From NCBI RefSeq assembly GCF_014196515.1, contig NZ_JACIDV010000015.1, forward strand, positions 1 through 64,000: 64,000 bases of DNA. The letters are read 5' to 3'. Position 1 is the first letter of the stretch; each line of letters starts with the position of its first letter. Of the stretch, positions 1-8,487 are shown one piece after another. This stretch comes from Rhizobium skierniewicense (GTDB lineage: Bacteria; Pseudomonadota; Alphaproteobacteria; Rhizobiales; Rhizobiaceae). Under the pieces are notes generated by a model. It worked only from the letters and a program-made list of their open reading frames with translations, did no database searches and was not told the origin of the DNA. The translations under genes were made by a program, and so were the position numbers.

Positions 1-376
1 TCACGCCATACGAGTTCATCTGCAAACGATGGACAATCGAGCCAAATCGTTTCATCCTAAATCCGATCCATCAAATGCCGGGACTGAACAACTAGATTCC
101 ATCTCTCGACACCCGAAAGATGCTTTCGCCGGACGCTCGCCCTTCAACTCATATCGCTTCGTTGCCATCAACATGCTCCGTGACAAACACCACGCTCTAC
201 GAATCAGCGATCGAATGATTTGGGAACCCTAAATGTCGATTGGGCCTAAGGCCTAATCAACGGCGCAGACTAATGGGTGCCAAGGGTTAATTTCGCCTCA
301 AGCGCTGCGATCGTTCCCTCAACCCTTCTGAATTTCTGAGCACCACAAGCCCATCAGTGGTTTGACCACGTTAACT
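1..376. other. Window start, no gene recognised
   Basis: This stretch lies downstream of the GGDEF/EAL gene. A 67-codon open frame at 29-232 has no recognisable domain, no ribosome binding site and no partner gene. A small inverted repeat (GGCCT-A-AGGCC) sits near 246-256. I cannot assign a function to any of it. Confidence 0.5.
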
Positions 377-2587
377 TCAAACTCCTGTCGAAATAAGGTT
401 TGTAGCAGTTGTCAAATGAAGACGTGCGAAGTCACTCGCTTTCACAGGGCGACCGTAGAGATAGCCCTGCCCTTCATCGCACGCATAGTGCTGCATCAGG
501 TGTTCCTGTTCGACAGTCTCAATGCCTTCAGCAATGACTTCAAGGTCAAATCCTGCCGCCAGTCGGGTAACTGCTTCAATGATCGCCTCATCTTTCTTAT
601 TACGCTCACCGCCACTGACAAAGGATCGATCGATCTTCAGGCGGCTGACAGGATAGTCCTTCAAAAGGCTGAGCGACGCGAAACCGGTTCCAAAGTCATC
701 GAAAGCAATGCCCACGCCGCGTGAGCGAAGATGATGAAGGGGCTGCATGATGCGTTGTTCGTTTTTCAGGATGATATTTTCCGTTATCTCTAATTCCAGC
801 GCCGTCGGCGGTAAATAGCTTTCCGCAAGTGCTGTCTCGACGGATTTCGCAAAATCCCGCGCCCTGAACTGGGCAGCGAACAAATTGACGCCGATCCTGA
901 AATTTTCGTAACCGGCCTGTCGCCATTGCGCTGCCTGCGCACACGCCGTGCGTACTATCCACTCGCCCACGGGAACAGCAAGAAGGCTTGCCTCTAGTGC
1001 AGGCAAAAAAGCGGCAGGCGAGACGACGCCAAGCTGTGGATGGTTCCACCTTATCAGCGCCTCTGCCCCGGATAGGCTGCCATCGCTGAGTTTGATCTGA
1101 GGCTGGTAATACAGCTCAAATTCGCGATTTTCCCAGGCTTGACGGATCGAGGAGCTCATGGCTCCCTTCTTCAAGGCCGTTTGGCGAAGCTCAGGAGTAA
1201 ATATGCGCACGAGGTGGCGACCGTCTGCCTTCGCCTGATACAGCGCCAAATCTGCGTTCCCGAGCATCCGCTCACTGTCATCTTCCGGGCCCGATTTAAG
1301 CGCAATACCGATACTGGCCCCGATGTGAATGGACTCGTTGTCGAATTCGATAGGTTCCTCGATAACAGAGATGAGTTTCGAAGCAAACTCACTGGTTTTT
1401 ATAGGATCCGCCGTTTCAGACATCACGATGACAAACTCGTCCCCGCCCAGCCGGGCTGCCATGTGGTGGGAAGGAACGCTTTCACGAAGACGGTGAGCTA
1501 TGATCTTGAGAACAGAGTCGCCTGCAGAGTGTCCTAGTGTGTCGTTTACGTCCTTGAAACCGTCCAGATCTATGAGGAGAATCGCGAAATGCGCTTGGTT
1601 GTCACAGGCCTCTCGAATTCGTTGCTTCAAACTTGATCTATTTGCGAGGCCGGTAAGATGATCGAATTCAGCAGCATGTTTTAATTGCTCCATTGCTTCC
1701 ATGCGGCTCGTCATATCGCGAATAATTGCACCGAACTGGGGTTCACCCGCTTCATTCCACTGCGATAGGGAAAGCTGGATGGGAACGTCGGAGCCGTCAC
1801 GACGTTTAGCCGTCAAATTAACGGATGTCCCTATGATCCTCGGATGGGCGCCGGTCACCACCCTGTCGAGACCAGCGCAATGTCTGGCGCGCATTGCGTC
1901 CGGCACAATAATGTCGAGGGGCTTACCTAGCGCTTCTTCTTTAGAATAACCGAAAATTCCTTCGGCCGATGCATTCCATGACGTGATCTGGTTTTTGCCG
2001 TTCGCGCAGATGATAGCGTCTGGAGATGTAGATGTAACGTTGATGAATTTGTTACGGCTATTCTCGATATCCCGTTCTAACCGCCGCACCTCCATTCTTT
2101 CGAGGACCATCGCTGCAAGATCCTGAAGTGTACGCTGGTCACGCTCCGAAAATGTCTTCCTCGGTTTCGGATCGATCAAGCATAAGCTTCCAAGTGCATG
2201 CCCACCAGAGCTTATAAGCGGCGCACCAGCATAGAAGCGAATATTCGGATATCCGGTGACCAGCGCATTTGATCGGAAGCGCACGTCTTTAGATGCATCC
2301 GGGATAACAAAGACTCTGGATTCCATCATTGCGTAGGTGCAAAACGAAACATCTCGTCCAGTTTCGCACACATCCAGGCCGATACGAGCTTTAAAAAATT
2401 GCCGATCACGATGTACCAAAGAAATCAGAACGGTTGGGACATCAAAAATCCGAGACGCCATTTGTATAATGTGGTCGTATTCCCGTTCAGGTGCCGTATC
2501 CATCAGCGCGAAGCTATCCAGTACCTCGATTCGTTTTTCGTCATCGTTGGGAATCGGGTAAAGGCTCATGACAATCGCTCGCTGCAT
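377..2587 (-). CDS. GAF-PAS-GGDEF-EAL cyclic-di-GMP signalling protein
   Basis: A 736-residue cytoplasmic protein with no membrane segments. In order it has a GAF domain (about 25-165), a PAS domain (about 185-295), a GGDEF domain (motif LGGDEF at about 380, intact) and an EAL domain (GAEALIRW at about 505, intact). GGDEF domains make cyclic-di-GMP from two GTP and EAL domains hydrolyse it, so the protein could do either. Both active-site signatures look complete, and further EAL residues are visible (DDFGTG, EGIET). The GAF domain is of the type near the N-terminus of many rhizobial sensors (FCTYAM, YAGAPL). The gene stands alone. An alternative start is Met7 at 2569. Net activity, cyclase or phosphodiesterase, cannot be read from sequence. 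Confidence 0.93.
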   Translation of the reverse strand: MQRAIVMSLYPIPNDDEKRIEVLDSFALMDTAPEREYDHIIQMASRIFDVPTVLISLVHRDRQFFKARIGLDVCETGRDVSFCTYAMMESRVFVIPDASKDVRFRSNALVTGYPNIRFYAGAPLISSGGHALGSLCLIDPKPRKTFSERDQRTLQDLAAMVLERMEVRRLERDIENSRNKFINVTSTSPDAIICANGKNQITSWNASAEGIFGYSKEEALGKPLDIIVPDAMRARHCAGLDRVVTGAHPRIIGTSVNLTAKRRDGSDVPIQLSLSQWNEAGEPQFGAIIRDMTSRMEAMEQLKHAAEFDHLTGLANRSSLKQRIREACDNQAHFAILLIDLDGFKDVNDTLGHSAGDSVLKIIAHRLRESVPSHHMAARLGGDEFVIVMSETADPIKTSEFASKLISVIEEPIEFDNESIHIGASIGIALKSGPEDDSERMLGNADLALYQAKADGRHLVRIFTPELRQTALKKGAMSSSIRQAWENREFELYYQPQIKLSDGSLSGAEALIRWNHPQLGVVSPAAFLPALEASLLAVPVGEWIVRTACAQAAQWRQAGYENFRIGVNLFAAQFRARDFAKSVETALAESYLPPTALELEITENIILKNEQRIMQPLHHLRSRGVGIAFDDFGTGFASLSLLKDYPVSRLKIDRSFVSGGERNKKDEAIIEAVTRLAAGFDLEVIAEGIETVEQEHLMQHYACDEGQGYLYGRPVKASDFARLHLTTATNLISTGV

Positions 2588-3024
2588 TTATATTACGAAT
2601 GAGCAAACGCGAAAAAGCTTAAAGCATAATGATTCTATGACGGGAATTCCGGCCAACACGTCAAACCATGCAATTAGCCTTTATAAATCTTAAAAATTTA
2701 AGTTGGGTCCTGCTGAAGTAAGAAGTGATAGCAGTGGAAATAGAGATGGGCGACCCTCCTCGGTCACCCAAAATCTAAGCTATTCGTTCATCGTAACCGT
2801 CGCAGTGTCCGATGATATTTTCAAAGACTTTTGAGAGGACATTCTATCTGAGACCTTGACTAGGTCGGATCGACATGGAGCGTAGCCAGATCATGGCAGC
2901 AGCGAGATCGACGAAACCCTCAAAATGGATGGTCTGCCGATCCTACCCCTTTTGCGGAAGTCGGACGTGACAATGGCTTTTAAGAGGAGAAAGGCTGAAT
3001 GCCGGGCGGCTGCACCTTGCTTCA
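2588..3024. other. Intergenic region holding an IS5 fragment
   Basis: About 437 bases between two minus-strand genes. The half next to the GGDEF/EAL start is AT-rich and probably contains its promoter. The only recognisable content is the transposase tail listed separately at 2844-2930. Confidence 0.5.
2844..2930 (-). pseudogene. IS5-family transposase C-terminal remnant
   Basis: Reading the minus strand, about 28 codons ending in TAG encode a peptide containing HFEGFVDLAAAMIWLR, the hydrophobic C-terminal tail seen in IS5-family transposases. Upstream of it the frame meets a stop and no DDE core is visible, so this is only the 3' end of a decayed element. It differs from the tail of the copy at 6.9-7.6 kb, so two different IS5-type elements once sat here. 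Confidence 0.6.
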
Positions 3025-3813
3025 TCAGCCAGCGCTTGTTCCAACTACAGGGATTGCGTCTGTCGTCAGCCGATATTTCACCATTTCTGCGGGCGTCAGA
3101 TAATAGAGCTGGTTGGGCGGGGTCTCCAGCGCATGGATCCACAAACCGGCGCCGATACCCATTTCATCGAGATGTCGCGAGACGCGCGCGGTGATTGCCT
3201 GAGCACTGGACATCGCTTGGTCCGGTGACGGACGATCGATGCCGCCATTGAACACCTGATGGACGCCCACCACGGCATCTTTTTCCGCCGATCGTGTCAC
3301 GCCACCGGCAAAGACGATCGGGCAGGAGGAGGCGCAGAGTGCCTTTTTCGCAACCTTCGTGGCGATCTTTCTCTCCCGGATCAGCTTTGACATCGCGATG
3401 GCGTCGTCGACCGAACCTCCCGGTGAGTCCAAAGAGACCAATTTGATATACTCTCCCCGGGCCTCGACCTCGCTGGCAAAACGGCCAGCTGCGCCGGGGT
3501 CGATGGTGCCTTCGGCAACGAGCACGCCCCCGGAGACGAGATTGAATGTCATCGGCTTGCGCAAGACTTCCTCCGGGCTCGAGGGTTGGACTGGCGGTGC
3601 GCCAGGCGCTCCTGGAGCGGTCGTCGGCGGGAGAAAGGTCGGCACATCCGGCAATGTTTCAAGACCCGGTCTCGCCGCTTCAGCCGTACTGATCTCACGG
3701 ATATCGACCACCAGAAAGGCAGCCGCTGCCACGAGCAGCACGTAGAAGGCGCCGCGCATCAACACGCCGTCGTCTACGCTGATCAAAGCCTTGAGCGCGG
3801 ATGTCGGTTTCAT
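3025..3813 (-). CDS. Secretory or membrane-anchored ClpP-fold protein
   Basis: A 262-residue protein with one N-terminal hydrophobic segment (about 19-37, uncleaved anchor or signal peptide), a proline-rich linker (about 55-80) and a ClpP/crotonase-like domain. That domain shows a ClpP-style oxyanion loop (LDSPGGSVDDA, about 128), a candidate nucleophile in CASSCPIVFAGG (about 160) and a candidate His in VGVHQ (about 185). The family resembles predicted periplasmic proteins of the COG3904 type, whose substrate is unknown. The start codon overlaps the stop of the upstream membrane protein by four bases (ATGA), so the two are translationally coupled and probably act together. Proteolysis is an inference from the fold residues. 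Confidence 0.8.
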   Translation of the reverse strand: MKPTSALKALISVDDGVLMRGAFYVLLVAAAAFLVVDIREISTAEAARPGLETLPDVPTFLPPTTAPGAPGAPPVQPSSPEEVLRKPMTFNLVSGGVLVAEGTIDPGAAGRFASEVEARGEYIKLVSLDSPGGSVDDAIAMSKLIRERKIATKVAKKALCASSCPIVFAGGVTRSAEKDAVVGVHQVFNGGIDRPSPDQAMSSAQAITARVSRHLDEMGIGAGLWIHALETPPNQLYYLTPAEMVKYRLTTDAIPVVGTSAG

Positions 3814-5129
3814 GTCGCCGGGCCTTTGCGCGGCGTTTTGTTGAGACCGAGACTGGTGATGTTATTGGCCTCCGTCTCGTCCATGCTGTTTTCAGCTTCC
3901 GCAATGGTCTCTTCTGTAGCCTGCACTTCGCTGGCAGAGAGGGTTTCGGCCGCTACAGCCTTCTGCATCGCCAGTGCCTGCATCAGTTCCGCCACGGTAA
4001 TCCGTTCAGCAAATGGCATGGTCTCCTCCTGCCTGCGGATGGCACCATTTACAATCGCCAGAATGAACACCATGACACCTGGCAACAGGTCGATGGAAAT
4101 AGCCCCTGCCCATGCGGGAATGAAGTCGGAAGCATAACGCAAGACGGCTTCCGCTGACGATAGCGGCACGAAACGCCGCTCGGCGACGGGAGCGCGCGAG
4201 AGAATTTCATCGGCGGCGTCGGACAGCACCTTGGACTGCGCAGCAACTGAAGCGCGGATGGTTTCCATCACGCGGTCCTGACGGGTGATCAGATCCTGTT
4301 CGCCGCCATCGGGGATCGGAGCGATGAAGCCGAGCGAAAGATCGTCAGCCGCACGGCGGATGGAGGGGGCGATCGAGGTTTGCCCCAGCGAGGTAATGAC
4401 GCCGGTCAGGGCCACGACTTCAGACGAGAATTTGTCTGCGCGTGGTTCGACGACGCCAGGTGCCGAGACCAGACCACGCATGGTCTCGAGTCGTTTCTGA
4501 CCTTCGTTGAACAGGCTGGTAACCTGCTCACGCGAGGCATTGATGCCGTTTTCCAGCTCGTTCAGTTGCGACGACATCTGCGATAGCAGCGAAACGACGC
4601 TGCCGGAACCGGTGGTGCCGGTCAGCGCGCCGGACTGTCGTTCGGATGCCGCAAGCTGGGTGAAGCGCTCCTTGGCGCGTTGAATGTCCGGCAACAGGCT
4701 CTGTGCTGCCAGCGCATTCTGGTGCGCCTGATCCAGATCTTCCGTGTAATCCTCGACCGTTTCCGCCAGATGCTGCTCTAGTGCCGCCGATCCTGCGAGC
4801 GCGGCAGCATTCAGCCAGCTCGACATGGCCAGGATCATCACGCAGCCAGCAGCCATCACCGCCAGCAAGGCAGTGCGGCTGGAACGACTGGTGACGTGCG
4901 GATAAAACCGCGCCATGTAGGACCAGAAGGCGTAGATGCCGACGGATACTGAAGCAGAGTATATGATGGCGGCAAAAAAGACAGCCGTTGGCGAGCCATC
5001 CAGAATGCTGCGCACGCCCAGATAGGTGTAGACGCCGGAAGCGAGTGCGAGAACGGCAAGGGCGAAACGTGTCATCGTTTCGACCGCCGTCAGGCTTTCC
5101 TGCAAGCGATGCGATGCGCCAAGCGCCAT
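3810..5129 (-). CDS. Membrane protein with long periplasmic coiled coil
   Basis: A 439-residue protein I cannot name. It has three hydrophobic segments near the N-terminus (about 22-38, 47-70, 86-105), then a region of about 200 residues rich in Ala, Glu, Gln and Leu that looks coiled-coil, then a fourth hydrophobic segment (LLPGVMVFILAIVNGAI, about 350) and an acidic, Glu-rich cytoplasmic tail. It is the first gene of a two-gene unit with the ClpP-fold protein, whose start overlaps its stop. The layout suggests a membrane scaffold for that partner. A start at Met1 is favoured because the hydrophobic segments need it; the region upstream has no competing gene. Confidence 0.8.
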   Translation of the reverse strand: MALGASHRLQESLTAVETMTRFALAVLALASGVYTYLGVRSILDGSPTAVFFAAIIYSASVSVGIYAFWSYMARFYPHVTSRSSRTALLAVMAAGCVMILAMSSWLNAAALAGSAALEQHLAETVEDYTEDLDQAHQNALAAQSLLPDIQRAKERFTQLAASERQSGALTGTTGSGSVVSLLSQMSSQLNELENGINASREQVTSLFNEGQKRLETMRGLVSAPGVVEPRADKFSSEVVALTGVITSLGQTSIAPSIRRAADDLSLGFIAPIPDGGEQDLITRQDRVMETIRASVAAQSKVLSDAADEILSRAPVAERRFVPLSSAEAVLRYASDFIPAWAGAISIDLLPGVMVFILAIVNGAIRRQEETMPFAERITVAELMQALAMQKAVAAETLSASEVQATEETIAEAENSMDETEANNITSLGLNKTPRKGPAT

Positions 5130-5324
5130 GGCCGATCTCCGGAAAAGGAATGTATTCCTTGTACACTGACTTAAAATTCGGCGAATTCAAGGCTGCTGAG
5201 ATAGGTGGCTTCCGCAGTGCACCATGCAGGGTCAACTTTTGGTTATCCCTGCGTGAAAACAGCCCAGCTACAGGTTTTCGGGTTCGAAAGGAAAGACGCG
5301 CGGACCGGAATCTTGCTTCACCCT

Positions 5325-5606
5325 TCAGTTGATATCGAAATGCTCACGATCATACGGTGCCGCGTATTGTTACAAAGGCGGGTAAACCGAGTGGCGACGA
5401 GGCCAATAAAGGCGGTCCGTCTTGGCGCCGCCGAAAAAGAGGTTCGTGCACCACTCCATTGGACGGTTGAAGCCGATGGCCTTGCCTTGCGAATTGTGCA
5501 TCTTGAAGCCGTTGAGGTCTTCGGGCTCGGTACAGGGCGCACCGTTGCTGCCCCAGCCGCACCAGATATTGCCGTCGACATTGACCTTGTTATGGTTGGC
5601 GGCCAA
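5325..5606 (-). pseudogene. SMP-30/gluconolactonase remnant
   Basis: The minus strand encodes the C-terminal part of an SMP-30/gluconolactonase/LRE-like beta-propeller: DGNIWCGWGSNGAP, DLNGFKMHNSQGKAIGF and CTNLFFGGAKTDRLYW are characteristic of the family. The frame hits a stop at PPL and then continues (QYAAPYDREHFDIN) to a second stop, and the first two thirds of the protein are missing, so this is a broken gene. Members hydrolyse sugar lactones, which would fit an aldarate or aldonate catabolic past for this region. Confidence 0.65.
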
Positions 5607-6121
5607 GTCTTAGCTCCAGATGATGCGGTGCGTTCTGGGTATCGAGCGGCAGGACGTGGAAATGTTGGATCAGGATGTCCATACGTTCGGCTATGGCAGT
5701 GGTGATCAAAAGCCTCTGTTTGCATTCTTATCGGGATTGGCGAGCTTCCACAGCCAGACCAACCACTTCGTTCCGGCCATTGCGGCTCTTCAGCACCAGC
5801 CACTATCGACGCCTATGTTCACGAGTGGGTCGTCAGGGACATGGCGGATTGCATGACCATCTCTGCGGCGAGCCTACGTTCTGGGTTCGCCAGATTGTGG
5901 TCGCCTCATTCCAGCATCGATGGCTGCGCCGTAGCCTGCCAGCCGTCGCCTTACGCAAATCTCCGTTTTCTAATTTGATGCGAACGCTTTGCCGCTACCC
6001 CCTGGTTGCCGAGCCGCCGTAATCAGTCCCCGGCGTTGCGGACGTTTGTCAACTTCCTGAAAAAACCATCGTCGCATCTTTCCGATCGCCCCCCGGCCCT
6101 GAAATGGAATCGGATGGCACC
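5607..6121. other. Gene-poor stretch of decayed coding sequence
   Basis: About 500 bases with no intact gene. Frames are open in places but change repeatedly. Plus-strand codons near 5970-6060 give RRNQSPALRTFVNFLKK, which resembles the C-terminal tail of a LysR-type regulator; the rest of such a protein is not visible. I read the stretch as scrambled remnants. Confidence 0.35.
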
Positions 6122-6811
6122 TCAACCCGTTCCTGAAGCGATGTTCTTGGCATCGAGGCTTATCATGATCGCGAGCGTTAATGCTGAAAAGGTAGCGGTA
6201 AACAGCGCAATCATGAATATACCGGTTGCCTTCCCGAATCCGATACCCAAGTCTCGCATGAACCAGCGAACTTGTGCCTGCGCATACCAAATAGTGGCAA
6301 CGGACACGGTAAAAAGGCCCGCACTAAAGGCTTGCCGATGCGGCATGCTGAAAAAATCAACCCCAAGAACGAGAACGAATGCGAAGGGCGCGGCCACATA
6401 ACACTGGCTGAAGAAGGGTGCGCGCAGCGTGTCACGCGTGATCCTCACCTTCTTGGATCGCAAAAGCGTCACCGCCATACAGAGCGGGTAAATCCCGAAG
6501 ATCACCCCTCTGGCAATGAGCAGGTTGGAACCGGAGCCGAGTTCGGCCGCAGCGGTAGTTGGATCGTAATCTGAAGGAAGAGCCCCTGAGAGGCCTTGTG
6601 AAAGGAGAAGGGTAATCAAAAGGAACAATGGCGGACTTAGGGTGTCCTCGTACTGATCTTCCGTTTGATCAGCCAGTTCGTTGTCCGCGTAGCGCATCAT
6701 GCCGAGGGGCCTGACAACTGATCGCCACATGGTCAACGGATAAAACAAAAGCCATGAAACCAGCTCGTACAGCAATTCTTCGAGAGACTTCAGCAGTTTC
6801 ATGAAGTCCAA
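6122..6811 (-). CDS. Integral membrane protein of unknown function
   Basis: A 229-residue protein with an N-terminal amphipathic or hydrophobic stretch (about 12-30) and about five hydrophobic segments after it (near 60-80, 98-116, 135-153, 162-180, 197-217). The overall shape (charged N-terminus, then a cluster of helices) recalls permease-like or Yip1-like membrane proteins, but I cannot see a diagnostic motif. It stands alone between remnant DNA and a decayed IS5 copy. No partner gene hints at its role. Confidence 0.75.
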   Translation of the reverse strand: MDFMKLLKSLEELLYELVSWLLFYPLTMWRSVVRPLGMMRYADNELADQTEDQYEDTLSPPLFLLITLLLSQGLSGALPSDYDPTTAAAELGSGSNLLIARGVIFGIYPLCMAVTLLRSKKVRITRDTLRAPFFSQCYVAAPFAFVLVLGVDFFSMPHRQAFSAGLFTVSVATIWYAQAQVRWFMRDLGIGFGKATGIFMIALFTATFSALTLAIMISLDAKNIASGTG

Positions 6812-6937
6812 CGCCAGTCCCCTCCAAAATCGCCTGCGACGCGTCTTTTCATATCAACCGCGGCCAGCAGCGTCACGTTGTCATGCCGAACTTTATCTTT
6901 TCTCAGAGAAAGAATCGAAAAGAAATCAATAAACGTT

Positions 6938-7623
6938 TTAGCCTGTTAGCTTTCGGGTGAGCATGCGGATATGGACGAAGAGAACCCACGCTTCAGCGGA
7001 GGCAACTGGTGTCTCCCAATCCTTGGTCAGCCGCCTGCATCAACGAAGCCCGGCGAATGCGCGCTCTCCACGACCCAATGACGCGGCCGCACTGCAAAGC
7101 CTTTTACCTCATCTGTTCGCTTGACGCGCTTCAACGTGAACGCCGCGACACTGCACAATGTGACCAGGAGCTTCGGCCCGACGTAACCGCCATCGGCAAA
7201 GATTTGCCGGAGCCGCGGCCAACGTCTGACGACGGTTTTGAGAGCTGCTGTTGCACCGTCGGGGTCTTGAATCTCAGCACCGTGACCAATCAGCCCCACC
7301 ATGGGGCCAAGCGTATCGATAACGATAGTGCGCTTGCGGCCTTTGATCTCAGCGCAAACGCAGTTTGTGGTCTCACCCGCATTATAGCCCGCAATCCCCC
7401 GCATTCAGTCATTTCAACGCTCTAACTGTCTATCACGCCTGCCGTCGTTGAGGCTTTCTTTCCTTCCAGCTGTCACGCCTCCATAAAGAGATGAGGGCTG
7501 ATCCGCAGCCACAAGCCACTCGCCCGCCATCCATCGAAATACCCCAGTACGGTCGAAGAAGTGGAAAAACCTCCGGCGACATTCATCATTGGCACTTAGC
7601 CGTGGCGATATAAAGCAGTGCAT
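6938..7623 (-). pseudogene. Decayed IS5-family transposase
   Basis: Several minus-strand frames together spell an IS5-family DDE transposase: IKGRKRTIVIDTLGP and IFADGGYVGPKL with PRHWVVE in one frame, and RRLTKDWETPVASAEAWVL ending at TAA (6938-6940) in another. An upstream piece in a further frame (VTAGRKESLNDGRRDRQ) matches the usual region before the first catalytic Asp. At least two frameshifts make it non-functional. It lies just upstream of the truncated FAH-family gene and may mark the rearrangement that removed the 5' end of that gene. Confidence 0.8.
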
Positions 7624-7796
7624 TCAGAGCTTCGCGCAATTCTAGCTTGCGCAGTCGGCTGGAGCCTGCGTGGCGTCGGCATCAATAGAGTGATCAGCGA
7701 TCACTCTCTGCCCGTCAGATCACGTGCATAACACTCCGTCCATCGGACGTATTGGTGACGGGTGAAATCCTTCCAGCCCCTGTCGGTCGCCCATGA
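7624..7796. other. Spacer between IS5 remnant and FAH-family remnant
   Basis: No gene is visible. The stretch contains the perfect 21-base inverted repeat listed at 7687-7707. Confidence 0.4.
7687..7707. promoter_or_regulatory. Perfect inverted repeat, possible operator
   Basis: AGAGTGATC-AGC-GATCACTCT: nine-base arms with perfect symmetry around a three-base centre. It lies upstream of the aromatic cluster and is not followed by a T-run, so an operator is more likely than a terminator. The TGATC...GATCA core recalls GntR-type sites, but no GntR gene is adjacent. Confidence 0.4.
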
Positions 7797-8474
7797 GTCC
7801 CAAGCAAATCCGAAGGATTTAGAACGGACCGAATTCACTCAACTCTTTTTTGCCCACACTCGGCTCCTGTCAATTACCAGAAGCATCTCAATGAGGTGCG
7901 TGACCAGGTCGATCTGCATCACGGCAATGAGGCGCATATGCGCCAGATCCGTGATATCGGCCTCTTCTTAAAGGCGAGTTCTTCTTTGATCGGCCCATCG
8001 GATCGCGTCGTTATCGGAAAGCCCGAGCGTCGCAATGATCATGAGATCGAGCTGGCCGTGGTGATCGGACGCATCGCCAAGAACGTTCCCGCTGCCGAAG
8101 CTCTCGATTATGTTGCCGGCTATGCGGTCGCGCTCGACATGACAGTGCGTGGCCCGGAAGATCGCAGTTTCCGCAAGTCCCTCGATACCTATTCGGTCCT
8201 GGGTCCGTGGCTCGTGACCGCCGACGAACTCCCCGATCCTGCCTGCTTGGATTTCGAATTAACAGTCAATGGGCTGACGCGACAGAAGGCAAATACCCGT
8301 GACCTCGTTCTCAGTGTGTCCGAACTGATCGAATTCGCATCCAGCTTCTACACGCTTCATCCGGGAGACCTGATCTTCACCGGAACGCCTGAGGGCGTGG
8401 GGCCCGTAGAACGGGGAGACCGAATTGTCGCGGGGATCGACGGCGTCGGCAGCATCACCATCGATGTCGCGTGA
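7797..8474 (+). pseudogene. 5'-truncated FAH-family hydrolase (fumarylpyruvate/maleylpyruvate hydrolase-like)
   Basis: The frame opens at 7797 without an ATG and becomes recognisable as a fumarylacetoacetate-hydrolase family protein from about 7863 (APVNYQKHLNEV). Family landmarks follow: FLKASSSLIGP, the metal-binding DHEIELAVVIG, VALDMTVRG, and HPGDLIFTGTPEGVGP near the end. Intact relatives have about 60-80 further N-terminal residues. The best internal start is a GTG at 7896, which would give 192 residues lacking the N-terminal lobe. The stop lies 13 bases before the flavoprotein start, so it was the first gene of the aromatic operon. The expected role beside gentisate dioxygenase is hydrolysis of fumarylpyruvate or maleylpyruvate. 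Residual activity cannot be excluded because the catalytic domain is complete. Confidence 0.7.
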
Positions 8475-8487
8475 GAAGAGGCAAACC

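Noticed and set aside
29..232. 67-codon frame at the window start
   Set aside because: No ribosome site, no domain, and typical of random open frames in this composition.
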